DNA from: Rhodococcus sp. P-2 | GTDB lineage: Bacteria; Actinomycetota; Actinomycetes; Mycobacteriales; Mycobacteriaceae | Direction of reading: 5' to 3' | Assembly (NCBI RefSeq): GCF_016598535.1 | Contig: NZ_CP066779.1 | Location: 6,074,053-6,138,052 of the forward strand | DNA: 64,000 nt | Shown: in pieces, positions 54,386 to 64,000 of the stretch | Layout: each line of letters begins with the position of its first letter | Position numbering within the stretch: position 1 is the stretch's first letter | Translations under genes and position numbers: made by a program | The notes under the pieces: model-generated | The model's input: only the letters and a program-made list of their open reading frames with translations | Told to the model about the DNA's origin: nothing | Database searches by the model: none

Positions 54386-55639
54386 TCAATGCCCCGAAGG
54401 ACAAGACGTGGAGTTGCCGTAGTCGACCTTGAATTCCTTGATCCCGTTGAGCCAACCGGACGAGAGCCTGCTCGGATCGCCGAGCTTACTGATGTCGGGC
54501 ATGTGATCGGCGATCTTGCCGAAGATCAGATCGACCTCCATTCTGGCCAGGTTGGCGCCGACGCAGTAGTGCGGTCCGGTTCCTCCGAACGCGAGGTGCG
54601 GGTTCGGGTCTCGGGTGATGTCGAAGACGTCGGGGTTCTCGAAGACGGTTTCGTCGAAGTTCGCCGAGCCGTAGAGCAGTACGACACGCTGCCCCTTCGC
54701 AATCGCCGTGCCGGCAATCTGTGTGTCCACCAATGCTGTTCGTTGCATCGACGTCAGTGGAGAAGCCCAGCGGATGATCTCGTCCGCGGCGGTGCGCGGA
54801 CGCTCACGCTTGTACAGTTCCCACTGATCCGGATGCTCGAGAAATGCCATCATGCCGAGTGTCGTGGCGTTGCGTGTCGTTTCGTTGCCCGCGACAGCCA
54901 ACATGATGACGAAGAAACCGAACTGTTCCGGGGTGAGTTTCTGTCCGTCGATGTCGGCATGCACCAAGCGCGAGATGATGTCGTCGAGCGGTTCCTCCCG
55001 TCTCGCCTCGGCCAGTTGATAGGCGTAGCCCAGGATCTGCGCCGACGCCATCCGAGACTCGCCGGCGAGCGACTCGTCGTCGTATCCCGTCATCTGGTTC
55101 GACCAGTCGTACAGCTGACGGCGCCCGTCCTGCGGCACACCGATCAGCTCCGAAATCGCCTGCATGGGTAACTCGCTGGCGACCTGGCTGACAAAATCAC
55201 CGCTACCTTCCGCCACGGCGGCCGACGTGATGGCCTCCGCGCGCGCTTCGAGGCCGGCTCGCATCGCTTCCACCGACCGCGGAGTGAACAAGCGCGCCAC
55301 CAACTTGCGCAGCTGTGTGTGCTCGGGGGCGTCCTTGTTGATCAGGACATGTTTAGTTGCCTCCAACTCCTCAGCGGAGATGTTGTCTTCATGCCGAGGA
55401 ATGCAGCCGTTGACGTTGCTCGAGAACTCCTCGCTGCGCAACGAGACGTCGCGGACGTCTGCGTGGCGGGAGATCACCCAACAACCACCGTCGTGAAATC
55501 CACCGGTGCCCGGTTCCTGGGCGTTCCACCAGACCGGAGCGCATCGTCGTAGTTCGGCGAACTCGGCAAGCGGGACGCGCTGGCCGTACAGATGCGGGTC
55601 GGTCACGTCGAACCCGTCGGGAAGGTCGATCTCAGGCAT
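54386..55639 (-). CDS. cyp125: CYP125-family cytochrome P450 (steroid side-chain oxidase)
   Basis: 417 residues. CYP125 enzymes oxidise the terminal side-chain carbon of cholesterol-type sterols. Similar to mycobacterial CYP125 throughout: LPDGFDVTDPHLYGQRVPLA, I-helix MLAVAGNETTRN, ExxR in ADEIIRWASP, and haem-Cys in FGGTGPHYCVGANLAR. AAAGGAG eight bases before ATG 55639 fixes the start. The same strand continues one base later into yrbE-A, an arrangement that ties oxidation to import. Subfamily is not assigned; it may be a second CYP125-like gene in this genome. Confidence 0.9.
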   Translation of the reverse strand: MPEIDLPDGFDVTDPHLYGQRVPLAEFAELRRCAPVWWNAQEPGTGGFHDGGCWVISRHADVRDVSLRSEEFSSNVNGCIPRHEDNISAEELEATKHVLINKDAPEHTQLRKLVARLFTPRSVEAMRAGLEARAEAITSAAVAEGSGDFVSQVASELPMQAISELIGVPQDGRRQLYDWSNQMTGYDDESLAGESRMASAQILGYAYQLAEARREEPLDDIISRLVHADIDGQKLTPEQFGFFVIMLAVAGNETTRNATTLGMMAFLEHPDQWELYKRERPRTAADEIIRWASPLTSMQRTALVDTQIAGTAIAKGQRVVLLYGSANFDETVFENPDVFDITRDPNPHLAFGGTGPHYCVGANLARMEVDLIFGKIADHMPDISKLGDPSRLSSGWLNGIKEFKVDYGNSTSCPSGH

Positions 55640-55692
55640 TGCAGATGCTCCTTTACGGATGGGGGCCAGGTGCCGGGCGCTGCGTGTGAGCG

Positions 55693-57330
55693 CTAGTCGA
55701 TCCGGTGGACCGGGTCGCTGTTCTGCGAGAACTCCTTGGCCCAGCGGTAGTCCGGCTTGCCGCTCGGCGCTCGAACGACCTCGACGGCGATCCAGAAGGA
55801 ACGCGGAATCTTGTAGCCGGCAAGCTGAGTGCGGGTGTGTTTTTCGATGGAATCGAAATCCGGTTCCACGCCATCGCGGACGCGGAGCACCGCCGCCACC
55901 CGATTGCCCCACCGCTCGTCGGCAATACCGATCACTGTTGCGTCGTAGATGTCGGGATGGGCCTTCACCACTGCTTCGACCTCTTCCACGAAGACTTTCT
56001 CCCCGCCGGTGTTGACCACCATGTTTCCCCGGCCGAGGAGAGTGACCGAGCCGTCGTCCTCGATTCGCGCTCGATCTCCGGTCACGACTGCTCGCGCGCC
56101 GTTCACCTCTCGGAATATCTCGGCCGACTTCACCGGATCGTTGTAGTAGCCGAGTGGGACGTTGCCGAGTTTCGCCAACCATCCTTCGGCGCCCGAACCC
56201 GGCTCCAACACACGGTTGTCGTCGTCGACGACGACCGTGAATCTGTTGGCGCCCACCTTGGGTCCTCCACGCTGCTCGAGCCCTTTGGTTGCGAATCCGA
56301 TTCCGCCGAAGCCTGTTTCGGACGATCCGACCGAATCGGAGATCATCAGATTCGGAAAGACGTCGAAGAACGCGTCTTTGACCGATCCGGAGAAGAGCGC
56401 AGCGCCGGAGGCGAGTACAGCCAGGCTCGACGCATCCGGTTGCAATTCGTGATGGGCTTCGACCAGTGGGCGGCCCATGGCGTCGCCGGTGATGACCATG
56501 ACCTGCGGCCGATATTCGGCGACGACCTTCCAGACTTGTGCCGCATCGAATTTCGGTTCGAAGATGACGGTGTTTCCGGAGAACAGAGCGTTGAACGTCG
56601 GCATCAGAGCCGAAGTGTGGATCAGCGGTGGAAGCATGCACCACCGCATCGGTTCGGCTGCCGCGGCGCCACCGCGCGACTGCTGGTACTCGTCGGCGAT
56701 CGGCTCACCCGAGTAGAAGTCGTAACCGCCGGCCAGCACGCGCCAGATGTCTTCCTGCCGCCAGACGACACCTTTAGGTCGTCCGGTTGTTCCGCCGGTG
56801 TAGAGAACGTAGACGTCGTCGCCGGAACGCTCGGGAAATGCATGTTCACCTGCGCGAAGCGGGGATTGGTTGCCGAGCGCATCGGCGTACGCCATTGCCG
56901 CCGGAATCGACGGTTCGTTCCCGAGAGCGAGTTCGTCCGGCACCTCGATCACGTACTTGACCCGCGGTGCCGACACCAAGGCACCGGCAACCCGCTCAGC
57001 GAAACCACGATGGAAAACCAACGCCTCGAGATCCGCGTTCTCGTACAGGTAGACCAATTCGTCGCTCGTGTAGCGGTAGTTCACCGTGATGGGAACGCCG
57101 CGGATCTTGAACGCCGCGAGGACAGCAACCATCGCCTCGATCGAGTTGTGCAGCTGAATACCGATGTGCGAACCAACACCTAACCCGACTGACTGGAAGT
57201 AGTGCGCCAATCGGTTGGCCCGCTCGTCCAGCTCACGGTATGTCACCTCCTCGCCGGAAACGATCAGTGCGAGGCGATCGGGCATCGCATCGACGGAATG
57301 CTCGAACAGGTCTGCGAACGTGTAGGCCAT
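55693..57330 (-). CDS. FadD19-like acyl-CoA ligase
   Basis: 545-residue adenylate-forming enzyme that activates a carboxylic acid as its CoA thioester. AMP loop VYVLYTGGTTGRPKGVVWR, SDSVGSSETGFGG (A5), GDRARIEDDGSVTLLGRG (A7) and the A10 lysine in APSGKPDYRWAKE. It resembles mycobacterial FadD19, which activates cholesterol C26 acids, matching the CYP125-type gene 53 bases downstream. ATG 57330 is used; a longer reading to 58215 overlaps the previous gene in another frame. Confidence 0.9.
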   Translation of the reverse strand: MAYTFADLFEHSVDAMPDRLALIVSGEEVTYRELDERANRLAHYFQSVGLGVGSHIGIQLHNSIEAMVAVLAAFKIRGVPITVNYRYTSDELVYLYENADLEALVFHRGFAERVAGALVSAPRVKYVIEVPDELALGNEPSIPAAMAYADALGNQSPLRAGEHAFPERSGDDVYVLYTGGTTGRPKGVVWRQEDIWRVLAGGYDFYSGEPIADEYQQSRGGAAAAEPMRWCMLPPLIHTSALMPTFNALFSGNTVIFEPKFDAAQVWKVVAEYRPQVMVITGDAMGRPLVEAHHELQPDASSLAVLASGAALFSGSVKDAFFDVFPNLMISDSVGSSETGFGGIGFATKGLEQRGGPKVGANRFTVVVDDDNRVLEPGSGAEGWLAKLGNVPLGYYNDPVKSAEIFREVNGARAVVTGDRARIEDDGSVTLLGRGNMVVNTGGEKVFVEEVEAVVKAHPDIYDATVIGIADERWGNRVAAVLRVRDGVEPDFDSIEKHTRTQLAGYKIPRSFWIAVEVVRAPSGKPDYRWAKEFSQNSDPVHRID

Positions 57331-57356
57331 AGGTTGAGTCCTTCGGTTTCGGCCGG

Positions 57357-58613
57357 TCAGACGACGAACAGAGGCAAGGGAATTCCGCGATCTTCGAATA
57401 CGAAGGCCGCGCCGGTACTGACCTTCGTAATGGCGACTTCGACGCATTCCGGAGCGGGAGCTTCGGTGATGTCCACGGTCAGAAGGAGCCCCGCGGCATC
57501 TTCGGCCAGCACTCTCACGGTGAAATGCGGATTCACTCCGCGAACCAAAGCCTGGAGGGGATCGAGGTGCTCGCTGCCGAGCAAGGTCGGCCAACCGCCG
57601 TCGCGGTCGACAAGAGCGTCTCGCGAGATCCACAGCTCCAGAGCACCGCCGTCCGGTCGGATCTCGCTCTCCACATACTGCTTCGGATTCAGCAAGGGGT
57701 GTACGGACAGGACCAATGCCAACGATTCCAGAGTCGAAGGAAGCCCGAGCGCATCTCGAATACGCTGTGCCGCAACTCCCGCGATTCCGGTCAATTGCTT
57801 TCGCGTGATCTCGCGCGCCTTGTCTTCGTCGGCGCGGCGGCGAACCGCTGCCAGAAAGCCCAACGCCAACAGATGATGCTGCACGCAGATCTCCTCTGCG
57901 ATACGAACCAAGGCTGATCGCGAGAAGTCGGAAAACCTCAGGTCCGACAACAACGGACCCGAGTAGTCCGCCCGACCGTCCCCGCCATGATCGATGGGGC
58001 TCAGCTCGACCGTCACCGCGGCGGTGCGTCCGATCTGCTCGGTGTGCGCGGTCATCACGGGCGGCGTGTGCGACGGGTCGATGGCAACGGTCCAGGCGCA
58101 GTGCGGATGTCGGTCCGCGGGCCTGCGCGGTGGTCGGTGAATCGGACGGATCTGGGCGTGTGGGTTGGTCGCGATGGCCGTCGCATCGAAAGTCGGATCC
58201 TCGATGTCGTGACACATCGAGGTCACGAACTCATCGCCCAACGGCTCGACGTCCATGAGTGCTCCACAATGATCGAGCCAGAATTCACCGTGCAGCGGAT
58301 CGTCGACCCGGTATCGAAAGTCCATGAACTGTGGCGGAGCACCGATGTCGAGTTGTAGCCCTTTGAAGATCGTCACGACGTCGTCGCCCTCGTATCCGAG
58401 GGCCTTCTGCATGCGGCGGGTGTACCAGGGGCTGGCCGATTCCCACTCCTCGACGGCCACCTGCGCCATACCCTCGCGTCCGAACTCGACGATCAGATGC
58501 GCCATGCCCGAGCGATCGATCAGCTGCCCACACAGGAGCAACTCGGGCACCAACACGGCAAGGTCGCGCTGCGAGAGTGTCTCGAAGGAATCGCGCACGG
58601 TCATCGGACTCAC
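57357..58613 (-). CDS. Unknown protein in the steroid/mce operon
   Basis: About 418 residues with no recognised catalytic motif. The first half (LVPELLLCGQLIDRSGMAHLIV; HGEFWLDHCGALMDVEP) vaguely resembles L-2-amino-thiazoline-4-carboxylate hydrolase-like domains; the second half is mixed alpha/beta (LLALGFLAAVRRRADEDKA). No membrane helix or signal. GTG 58613 overlaps the preceding stop (GTGA). It sits 26 bases before the FadD gene, so a role in handling steroid acids is inferred only from position. Confidence 0.75.
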   Translation of the reverse strand: MSPMTVRDSFETLSQRDLAVLVPELLLCGQLIDRSGMAHLIVEFGREGMAQVAVEEWESASPWYTRRMQKALGYEGDDVVTIFKGLQLDIGAPPQFMDFRYRVDDPLHGEFWLDHCGALMDVEPLGDEFVTSMCHDIEDPTFDATAIATNPHAQIRPIHRPPRRPADRHPHCAWTVAIDPSHTPPVMTAHTEQIGRTAAVTVELSPIDHGGDGRADYSGPLLSDLRFSDFSRSALVRIAEEICVQHHLLALGFLAAVRRRADEDKAREITRKQLTGIAGVAAQRIRDALGLPSTLESLALVLSVHPLLNPKQYVESEIRPDGGALELWISRDALVDRDGGWPTLLGSEHLDPLQALVRGVNPHFTVRVLAEDAAGLLLTVDITEAPAPECVEVAITKVSTGAAFVFEDRGIPLPLFVV

Positions 58614-59161
58614 CACAGCGGGACCGGCGCGGTGCCCACCGGATACCAGCCCGGTAGCGGGTCGCCCGAGATCGATCGCTGGATCCGGCCCTGCATCCCC
58701 TTCGAGAGAGCATTGTTGCCGATCATCTCCATGAACAACGCCGACACGTTCCCGAAGTCGAAGAAGTCACGCTGCCAAGACCATTGGAAGTCCCCGCCGT
58801 AGCGGAACCAACTACCGCCGATACCGTAGACGGAGTAGTTGCTACCGTCCTCGCGCTTGGCGTCGGAAATCTGCTTCCACAAGCCGATCACGTTTCCGCT
58901 ACGTTCGTCGATCACAAACTCTTGATACGGATACTCCCAGCCTTCGAGGCCCTTCATCTCGAGACCGAGCGCGACTTCACGAATCTCCTCGCGCCCCACC
59001 GCCATGAAATCCTGCTTGGGACCGTAGTTCCACCCGTACGTGGCGTCCTCGGCGTACATGTCCGCCAACGGTTTCCAATCACCGGCGGCTTCGGCCTTCT
59101 TGTTCGCCTCGATCCAGCGTTGGACCATCTCGTCGAGCTCTGCGCGGTCGAAACCCGTCAT
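58610..59161 (-). CDS. SnoaL-like (NTF2-fold) protein
   Basis: 183 residues of the nuclear-transport-factor-2 fold: MVQRWIEANKKAEAAGDWKPLADMYAEDATYGWNYG opening, a middle FVIDERSGNVIGLWKQISD strand, and GGSWFRYGGDFQWSWQRDFFDF. These domains bind hydrophobic ligands and include steroid isomerases, but no specific catalytic pair is identified here. GGAGGA seven bases before ATG 59161 decides the start. Overlaps the next gene by four bases. Confidence 0.85.
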   Translation of the reverse strand: MTGFDRAELDEMVQRWIEANKKAEAAGDWKPLADMYAEDATYGWNYGPKQDFMAVGREEIREVALGLEMKGLEGWEYPYQEFVIDERSGNVIGLWKQISDAKREDGSNYSVYGIGGSWFRYGGDFQWSWQRDFFDFGNVSALFMEMIGNNALSKGMQGRIQRSISGDPLPGWYPVGTAPVPLW

Positions 59162-59219
59162 CTGAACTTCCTCCCTCGAGCACATGAATTCGCTGACATC
59201 AATCGACAATCCGCTGCAA

Positions 59220-60804
<1,585 letters not shown>

Positions 60805-60808
<4 letters not shown>

Positions 60809-61611
60809 GTCGTCTCCTGTGAGTTCGCAGTGGGAAGTTTGTCCAGTGGTGCCTCGGGCTGAACTTCGACGAGCACGATGTGTGCTCCTCGCGGCGCCGA
60901 CACGACGGCGACGATGGCATTGGCGATGTCCGAGGCGCGCAGAAAGTAACCGTGTCGGGCGAACCCCCACTTACTCCACGATTCCCCGACCGGTCCGATG
61001 ATCTCCGGCGTCGTGTCCATTCCCATGCCGGTCAGTGTCGGCCCGGGTCGCACGATCGACGCGCGAATGCCGGTTCCCTCGAGCTCCATTCGCATCTGGC
61101 GCCCCATTGCTTCGAGCCCGGCCTTGGCTGCGTCATAAGCACCCATGAGTGGACGCTGGCGCTCGGCACAATCCGAGCCGATCAGTACGAAGTCACCGCG
61201 CTGTCGTTGCCTCATACCTGGGAGTACGCGATGCGCCAATCGCTGCGCACCAACGAGGTGGACTTGGATCTGCCGTAGAAACGCCTCGGGATCCATCTCG
61301 TCCGCAGCCCCGAATTCGAGATCACCGGCCCCGGAGACGACGATTTCGGCGGGACCGTGCACTGCCTCTGCGGCCGAGACGAATCCGTCGACCGAATCAC
61401 CGTCCGTGACGTCGAGGAAGTGGGCGAACGCTTCACCACCATTGCTGCGGATCTTCTCGGCGATGGCTTCGCATTCGGTGACTCGACGCGCACCGAGCGC
61501 AACCGGATGCCCGAGTTCGGCCAAGGCATACGCGGTAGCAGTGCCGATTCCCGACGACGCACCACTGATCAGTGCCGGCCGGCGAACCGGATTGGGTTCG
61601 AAACGAGGCAT
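60805..61611 (-). CDS. Short-chain dehydrogenase/reductase
   Basis: 268-residue NAD(P)-dependent SDR. Cofactor motif ALISGASSGIGTATAYALA, active-site Ser in IGSDCAERQRP region and catalytic YDAAKAGLE (YxxxK). Located between CYP123 and CYP51, as Rv0765c is in M. tuberculosis, suggesting oxidation or reduction of a P450 product. ATG 61611 overlaps the CYP123 stop by one base (TGATG) and the gene overlaps cyp51 by four. Confidence 0.92.
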
Positions 61612-62816
61612 CAGCGCACCTGCACTTTCACCGGCAGGGCCGCAAAGCCCCGGACGTTTGTCGAATGAACACGCTCGATTCCGGACTCGTCGACTTCGTA
61701 GTCGCTGACCCGACGCCCGAACTCCGCCAGGGCGATCTTGGCTTCGAGCTTGGCAAGGTGGGCACCCAGACAGAAGTGCACGCCACCACCGAAACTCGCG
61801 AGTTTTCCCGACGAACTCCGGCCGATCTGGAAGCTGTCGGCATCCTCGAAGACGTCGGCGTCTCGGTTGGCCGATCCGATCAGGAGCAGAACCTTCTCCC
61901 CCGCCGGAATGGTGCGCCCGTGGTACTCGAGGTCGACGACCGAAGTCCGAGCCACGATCTGGCTCGACGTGTCGTAGCGAAGAGTCTCTTCCACCCATTC
62001 CGAGGCTCGTTCGGGATCGTCGAGAACCGGTGTGATCTGCTCCCGATGGTGAGAACCCCAGTACAGCGCGTTTCCGAGAAGCTTGGTCGTGGTCTCGTTT
62101 CCGGCCACGACCATCAAAAACATGAATCCGAGGATCTCCTGGTCCGAGAGTTTGTCTCCGTCGATCTCGGCGTCGAGCAAGGCCGAGGTCAGGTCGTCCG
62201 TCCGCGATCGGCGCCGCTGCGCAATCATCTCCTTGTAGTAGCCCATCAAACTGATCGAAGCCTCCACCGCAGGTTGCGGCACGTCGAGAACACCTGCCTC
62301 TCGATGCACCACCAGATCCGCCTTGCGCCGCAGTTCGGCTCGGTCCGGTTCGGGGACACCCATGAGTTCGGAGATGACGTCCATCGGCAGCTTTCCCGCC
62401 ACCTCCGTAATCCAGTCGAACTCCCCCGCGCCCAGCGCAGGTACCAGATGTTGCTTCGTGAGTTCGAGTATCCGACCGTCGAGCTCCGCGACCCGCCGCG
62501 GTGTGAATCCGCGAGAAACCAACTGGCGCAACCGCATATGGCGGGGGTCGTCCATCGCGAGAAACGACATCACATAATGCGCGTGTGGACCGTAGGCTGC
62601 GGGGTCGAGCGATACCCCGTTTGCGCTCGAGAGACGCTTGTTGTCCTTGAATCCGTCGACCACGTCCGTATATCGCGACAACGCCCAAAAGCCCACGTCC
62701 GGATTGTGATACAGCGGTGATTCCTCGCGCAGACGCTTGTACGTCGGATACGGATCGTCGTGAAAGTGGTAGTCGTACGGATTGAAGACCACCGGATCGA
62801 TCAAAGCTTCTGTCAT
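61611..62816 (-). CDS. cyp123: Cytochrome P450, CYP123 family
   Basis: 401 residues. I-helix MVVAGNETTTKLLGN, ExxR in EETLRYDTS, haem-Cys in FGGGVHFCLGAHLAK. Order TetR-P450-SDR-CYP51-ferredoxin equals the M. tuberculosis Rv0767c-Rv0763c group, where the P450 is CYP123. ATG 62816 overlaps the TetR stop (ATGA). Natural substrate unknown. Confidence 0.9.
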   Translation of the reverse strand: MTEALIDPVVFNPYDYHFHDDPYPTYKRLREESPLYHNPDVGFWALSRYTDVVDGFKDNKRLSSANGVSLDPAAYGPHAHYVMSFLAMDDPRHMRLRQLVSRGFTPRRVAELDGRILELTKQHLVPALGAGEFDWITEVAGKLPMDVISELMGVPEPDRAELRRKADLVVHREAGVLDVPQPAVEASISLMGYYKEMIAQRRRSRTDDLTSALLDAEIDGDKLSDQEILGFMFLMVVAGNETTTKLLGNALYWGSHHREQITPVLDDPERASEWVEETLRYDTSSQIVARTSVVDLEYHGRTIPAGEKVLLLIGSANRDADVFEDADSFQIGRSSSGKLASFGGGVHFCLGAHLAKLEAKIALAEFGRRVSDYEVDESGIERVHSTNVRGFAALPVKVQVR

Positions 62817-63418
62817 GATTTCTCCAGGATCAGTAGAGCTGAGGCCTCGAGGCGTCCAGCGATTTGCGCGTAGGTTCCGTAGCCGATCCCTGCGCGCAGA
62901 AGCGCCCCGGCATACAGCATTTCGAGCGCTTCCAACACTTCAGGCTCGCCGTCAGGATCCAACGCCGAAGCAAGTCGTTGATGGATCTCGAGTCCGATCC
63001 GGCCGCGAAGATGTTCCACTTCCGGATCGGAGCCGAGCAGTGCATTGGTCACGGCAGCCGATACCTCCGGTTCGTCCGCGAGAAGCAGCGCGATATTTCG
63101 AAGTACAGAGAGCACGTGCGCGGTGCGATCCAACCCTGAGCCGTCAGGCGCCGACGAGTTCTGAAGTCTTCGCCAGAAGACCTCTGCGACCAGATGCTCC
63201 TTGGACGCGAAATACGTGTAGGCGGTCGCAGTTCCTACACCCGCTTCGGCCGCAACCGAACGGACAGTCAGTCCGGAAAACTCTTGTTCGCGTAGAACTT
63301 TCACTGTCGCTTCGGCAAGCCTGGCCACAGTTTCCGCTTGTTTGCCCGTGAGGCGCCTGCGAGTGGATTCGTAGACAATCGATCCCCCGCTACCTGAATC
63401 GCCCCGTTGGCTGGACAC
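62813..63418 (-). CDS. TetR-family regulator (paralogue 2)
   Basis: 201 residues. Helix-turn-helix FSGLTVRSVAAEAGVGTATAYTYFASKEHLV after YESTRRRLTGKQAETV; the ligand domain shares LLGSDPEVEHLRGRIGLEI with the TetR at 44264-44854. GTG 63418 is inside a 16-bp palindrome. First gene of the minus-strand steroid/mce run; corresponds to M. tuberculosis Rv0767c by position. Likely autoregulated and regulator of the whole run. Confidence 0.92.
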   Translation of the reverse strand: MSSQRGDSGSGGSIVYESTRRRLTGKQAETVARLAEATVKVLREQEFSGLTVRSVAAEAGVGTATAYTYFASKEHLVAEVFWRRLQNSSAPDGSGLDRTAHVLSVLRNIALLLADEPEVSAAVTNALLGSDPEVEHLRGRIGLEIHQRLASALDPDGEPEVLEALEMLYAGALLRAGIGYGTYAQIAGRLEASALLILEKS

Positions 63419-63426
63419 GTGTCTGG
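63411..63426. promoter_or_regulatory. TetR operator overlapping the tetR start (copy 2)
   Basis: CTGGACACGTGTCTGG, core GACACGTGTC, differs from the copy at 44256-44271 by one base. A further half-site CTGTCCAG lies about 15 bases beyond it. The GTG start codon of the TetR gene is inside the palindrome. Confidence 0.65.
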
Positions 63427-63515
63427 ACGTTACTACAGCGGCCTGTCCAGGGCAACGAAATGGGGAAACTTCGAAAATTCACCACGAACAGGCAGGCGTG
63501 ACGCGAAAAGTTCTA

Positions 63516-64000
63516 CTACAGAACGATCTTCATTCCGGCACCAGCGTCCACGCGCAGTTGCTGGCCGGTGACGAATCGCGACTCGTCCGACGACAAGTAC
63601 ACGACCGCATGCGAGATGTCCGCGGGCTCGACCCACGGGGTCGGCATCGCCTGCATGAAGGGGAACGTCACTGCCGCATCCTCGACGGTCGGATTCTCGA
63701 GGTCGGGACGGAACGTCCGGTACATCGGCATGCTCTGCAACATGTCGGTGTTCACGTTGGTCGGATGGATCGCATTGACGCGAATGGAACTCGGCCCGAG
63801 GGTCAGTGCCAACGAACTGGTATAGGCCTGAATCAGCTTCTTGGCCAGGCCGTATCCGTCGCCGCCCGGACCCTGGAGCGCCTGCTGCCCGTTGAATCCG
63901 GTCTGCGGCACCAGACCGGCAACAGAGCCGATCGCGATGATCGAACCCCCTTCGCCGAGGTAGTCCATCGATGCATGCACTGTGTTGACGACACCGAGAA
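63516..64000 (-). CDS. Mycofactocin-coupled-type SDR, C-terminal part (runs off the window)
   Basis: About 161 visible residues of a short-chain dehydrogenase; the N-terminal Rossmann motif lies beyond base 64000. Seen are IIAIGSVAGLVPQTGF, the catalytic YGLAKKLIQAY (YxxxK), IRVNAIHPTNVNTDML and the ending EPADISHAVVYLSSDESRFV with a GAGMK tail, typical of SDRs thought to use mycofactocin-linked NAD. It is upstream of and on the same strand as the TetR gene, 97 bases away. Confidence 0.88.
   Translation of the reverse strand, partial: LGVVNTVHASMDYLGEGGSIIAIGSVAGLVPQTGFNGQQALQGPGGDGYGLAKKLIQAYTSSLALTLGPSSIRVNAIHPTNVNTDMLQSMPMYRTFRPDLENPTVEDAAVTFPFMQAMPTPWVEPADISHAVVYLSSDESRFVTGQQLRVDAGAGMKIVL

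Noticed and set aside
53464..54432. 322-residue plus-strand ORF
   Set aside because: Antisense to the yrbE genes, with His/Arg/Asp-rich composition and no recognisable fold.
54386..56644. 752-residue fusion ending in a P450
   Set aside because: The part upstream of 55639 is the FadD gene read in another frame; AAAGGAG before ATG 55639 gives a normal-length P450.
55693..58215. 840-residue fusion with a CoA ligase
   Set aside because: The N-terminal 295 residues are Arg-rich out-of-frame reading of the preceding gene; the real ligase starts at 57330.

Overview
The window looks like chromosome of a high-GC, mycolic-acid-containing actinobacterium, most probably Rhodococcus. Indicators are cyp51, cyp123 and CYP125-type P450 genes, a complete yrbE/mce operon, a 3-ketosteroid dehydrogenase, a PdtaR-type ANTAR regulator, a PolA without proofreading residues, an AMIN-like lipoprotein, and many GTG starts with 4-nt stop/start overlaps. 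Species assignment from sequence alone is not attempted.

Layout. 1-8.7 kb: 5' end of rpsA, a methyltransferase, a polar amino-acid ABC transporter operon, an isopropylmalate-dehydrogenase-like gene, a 2H phosphoesterase, a small membrane ORF coupled to an EamA exporter, a divergent GlxA-type regulator, and thioredoxin. 8.7-18.2 kb: polA, a branched-chain amino-acid/amide (Liv-type) transporter operon whose first permease carries an added secreted domain, its convergent binding protein, and pdtaR. 18.26-21.39 kb: a small island inserted in the 3' end of a tRNA-Leu-like gene, bounded by perfect 36-bp repeats; it holds a TIR-like nucleotide-binding protein, an unknown 304-aa protein and an integrase remnant. 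21.4-32.4 kb: AMIN-like lipoprotein, folD under a ZTP riboswitch, SRPBCC protein, tesB, pyk, gltD and gltB. 32.4-41 kb: two TM2 proteins, lgt, the trp genes (trpE, Trp-associated membrane protein, trpC, trpB, trpA) and a peroxiredoxin. 41-42.5 kb: an extradiol dioxygenase and divergent MarR.

42.5-64 kb is a steroid-handling locus. kstD and a TetR gene lie at one end. A continuous minus-strand run from 63.4 to 44.85 kb follows: TetR, CYP123, SDR, CYP51, ferredoxin, SnoaL-like protein, unknown protein, FadD19-like CoA ligase, CYP125-family P450, YrbE-A/B, Mce A-F and two Mce-associated proteins. The two terminal TetR proteins are paralogues, and each start codon sits inside nearly the same 16-bp operator. 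This suggests that lipid/sterol import (Mce), side-chain oxidation and activation (CYP125, FadD), ring chemistry (KstD) and sterol P450s (CYP51/CYP123 with ferredoxin) form one regulated unit. The clearest candidates for new biology are this paired-regulator locus and the tRNA-anchored TIR island.
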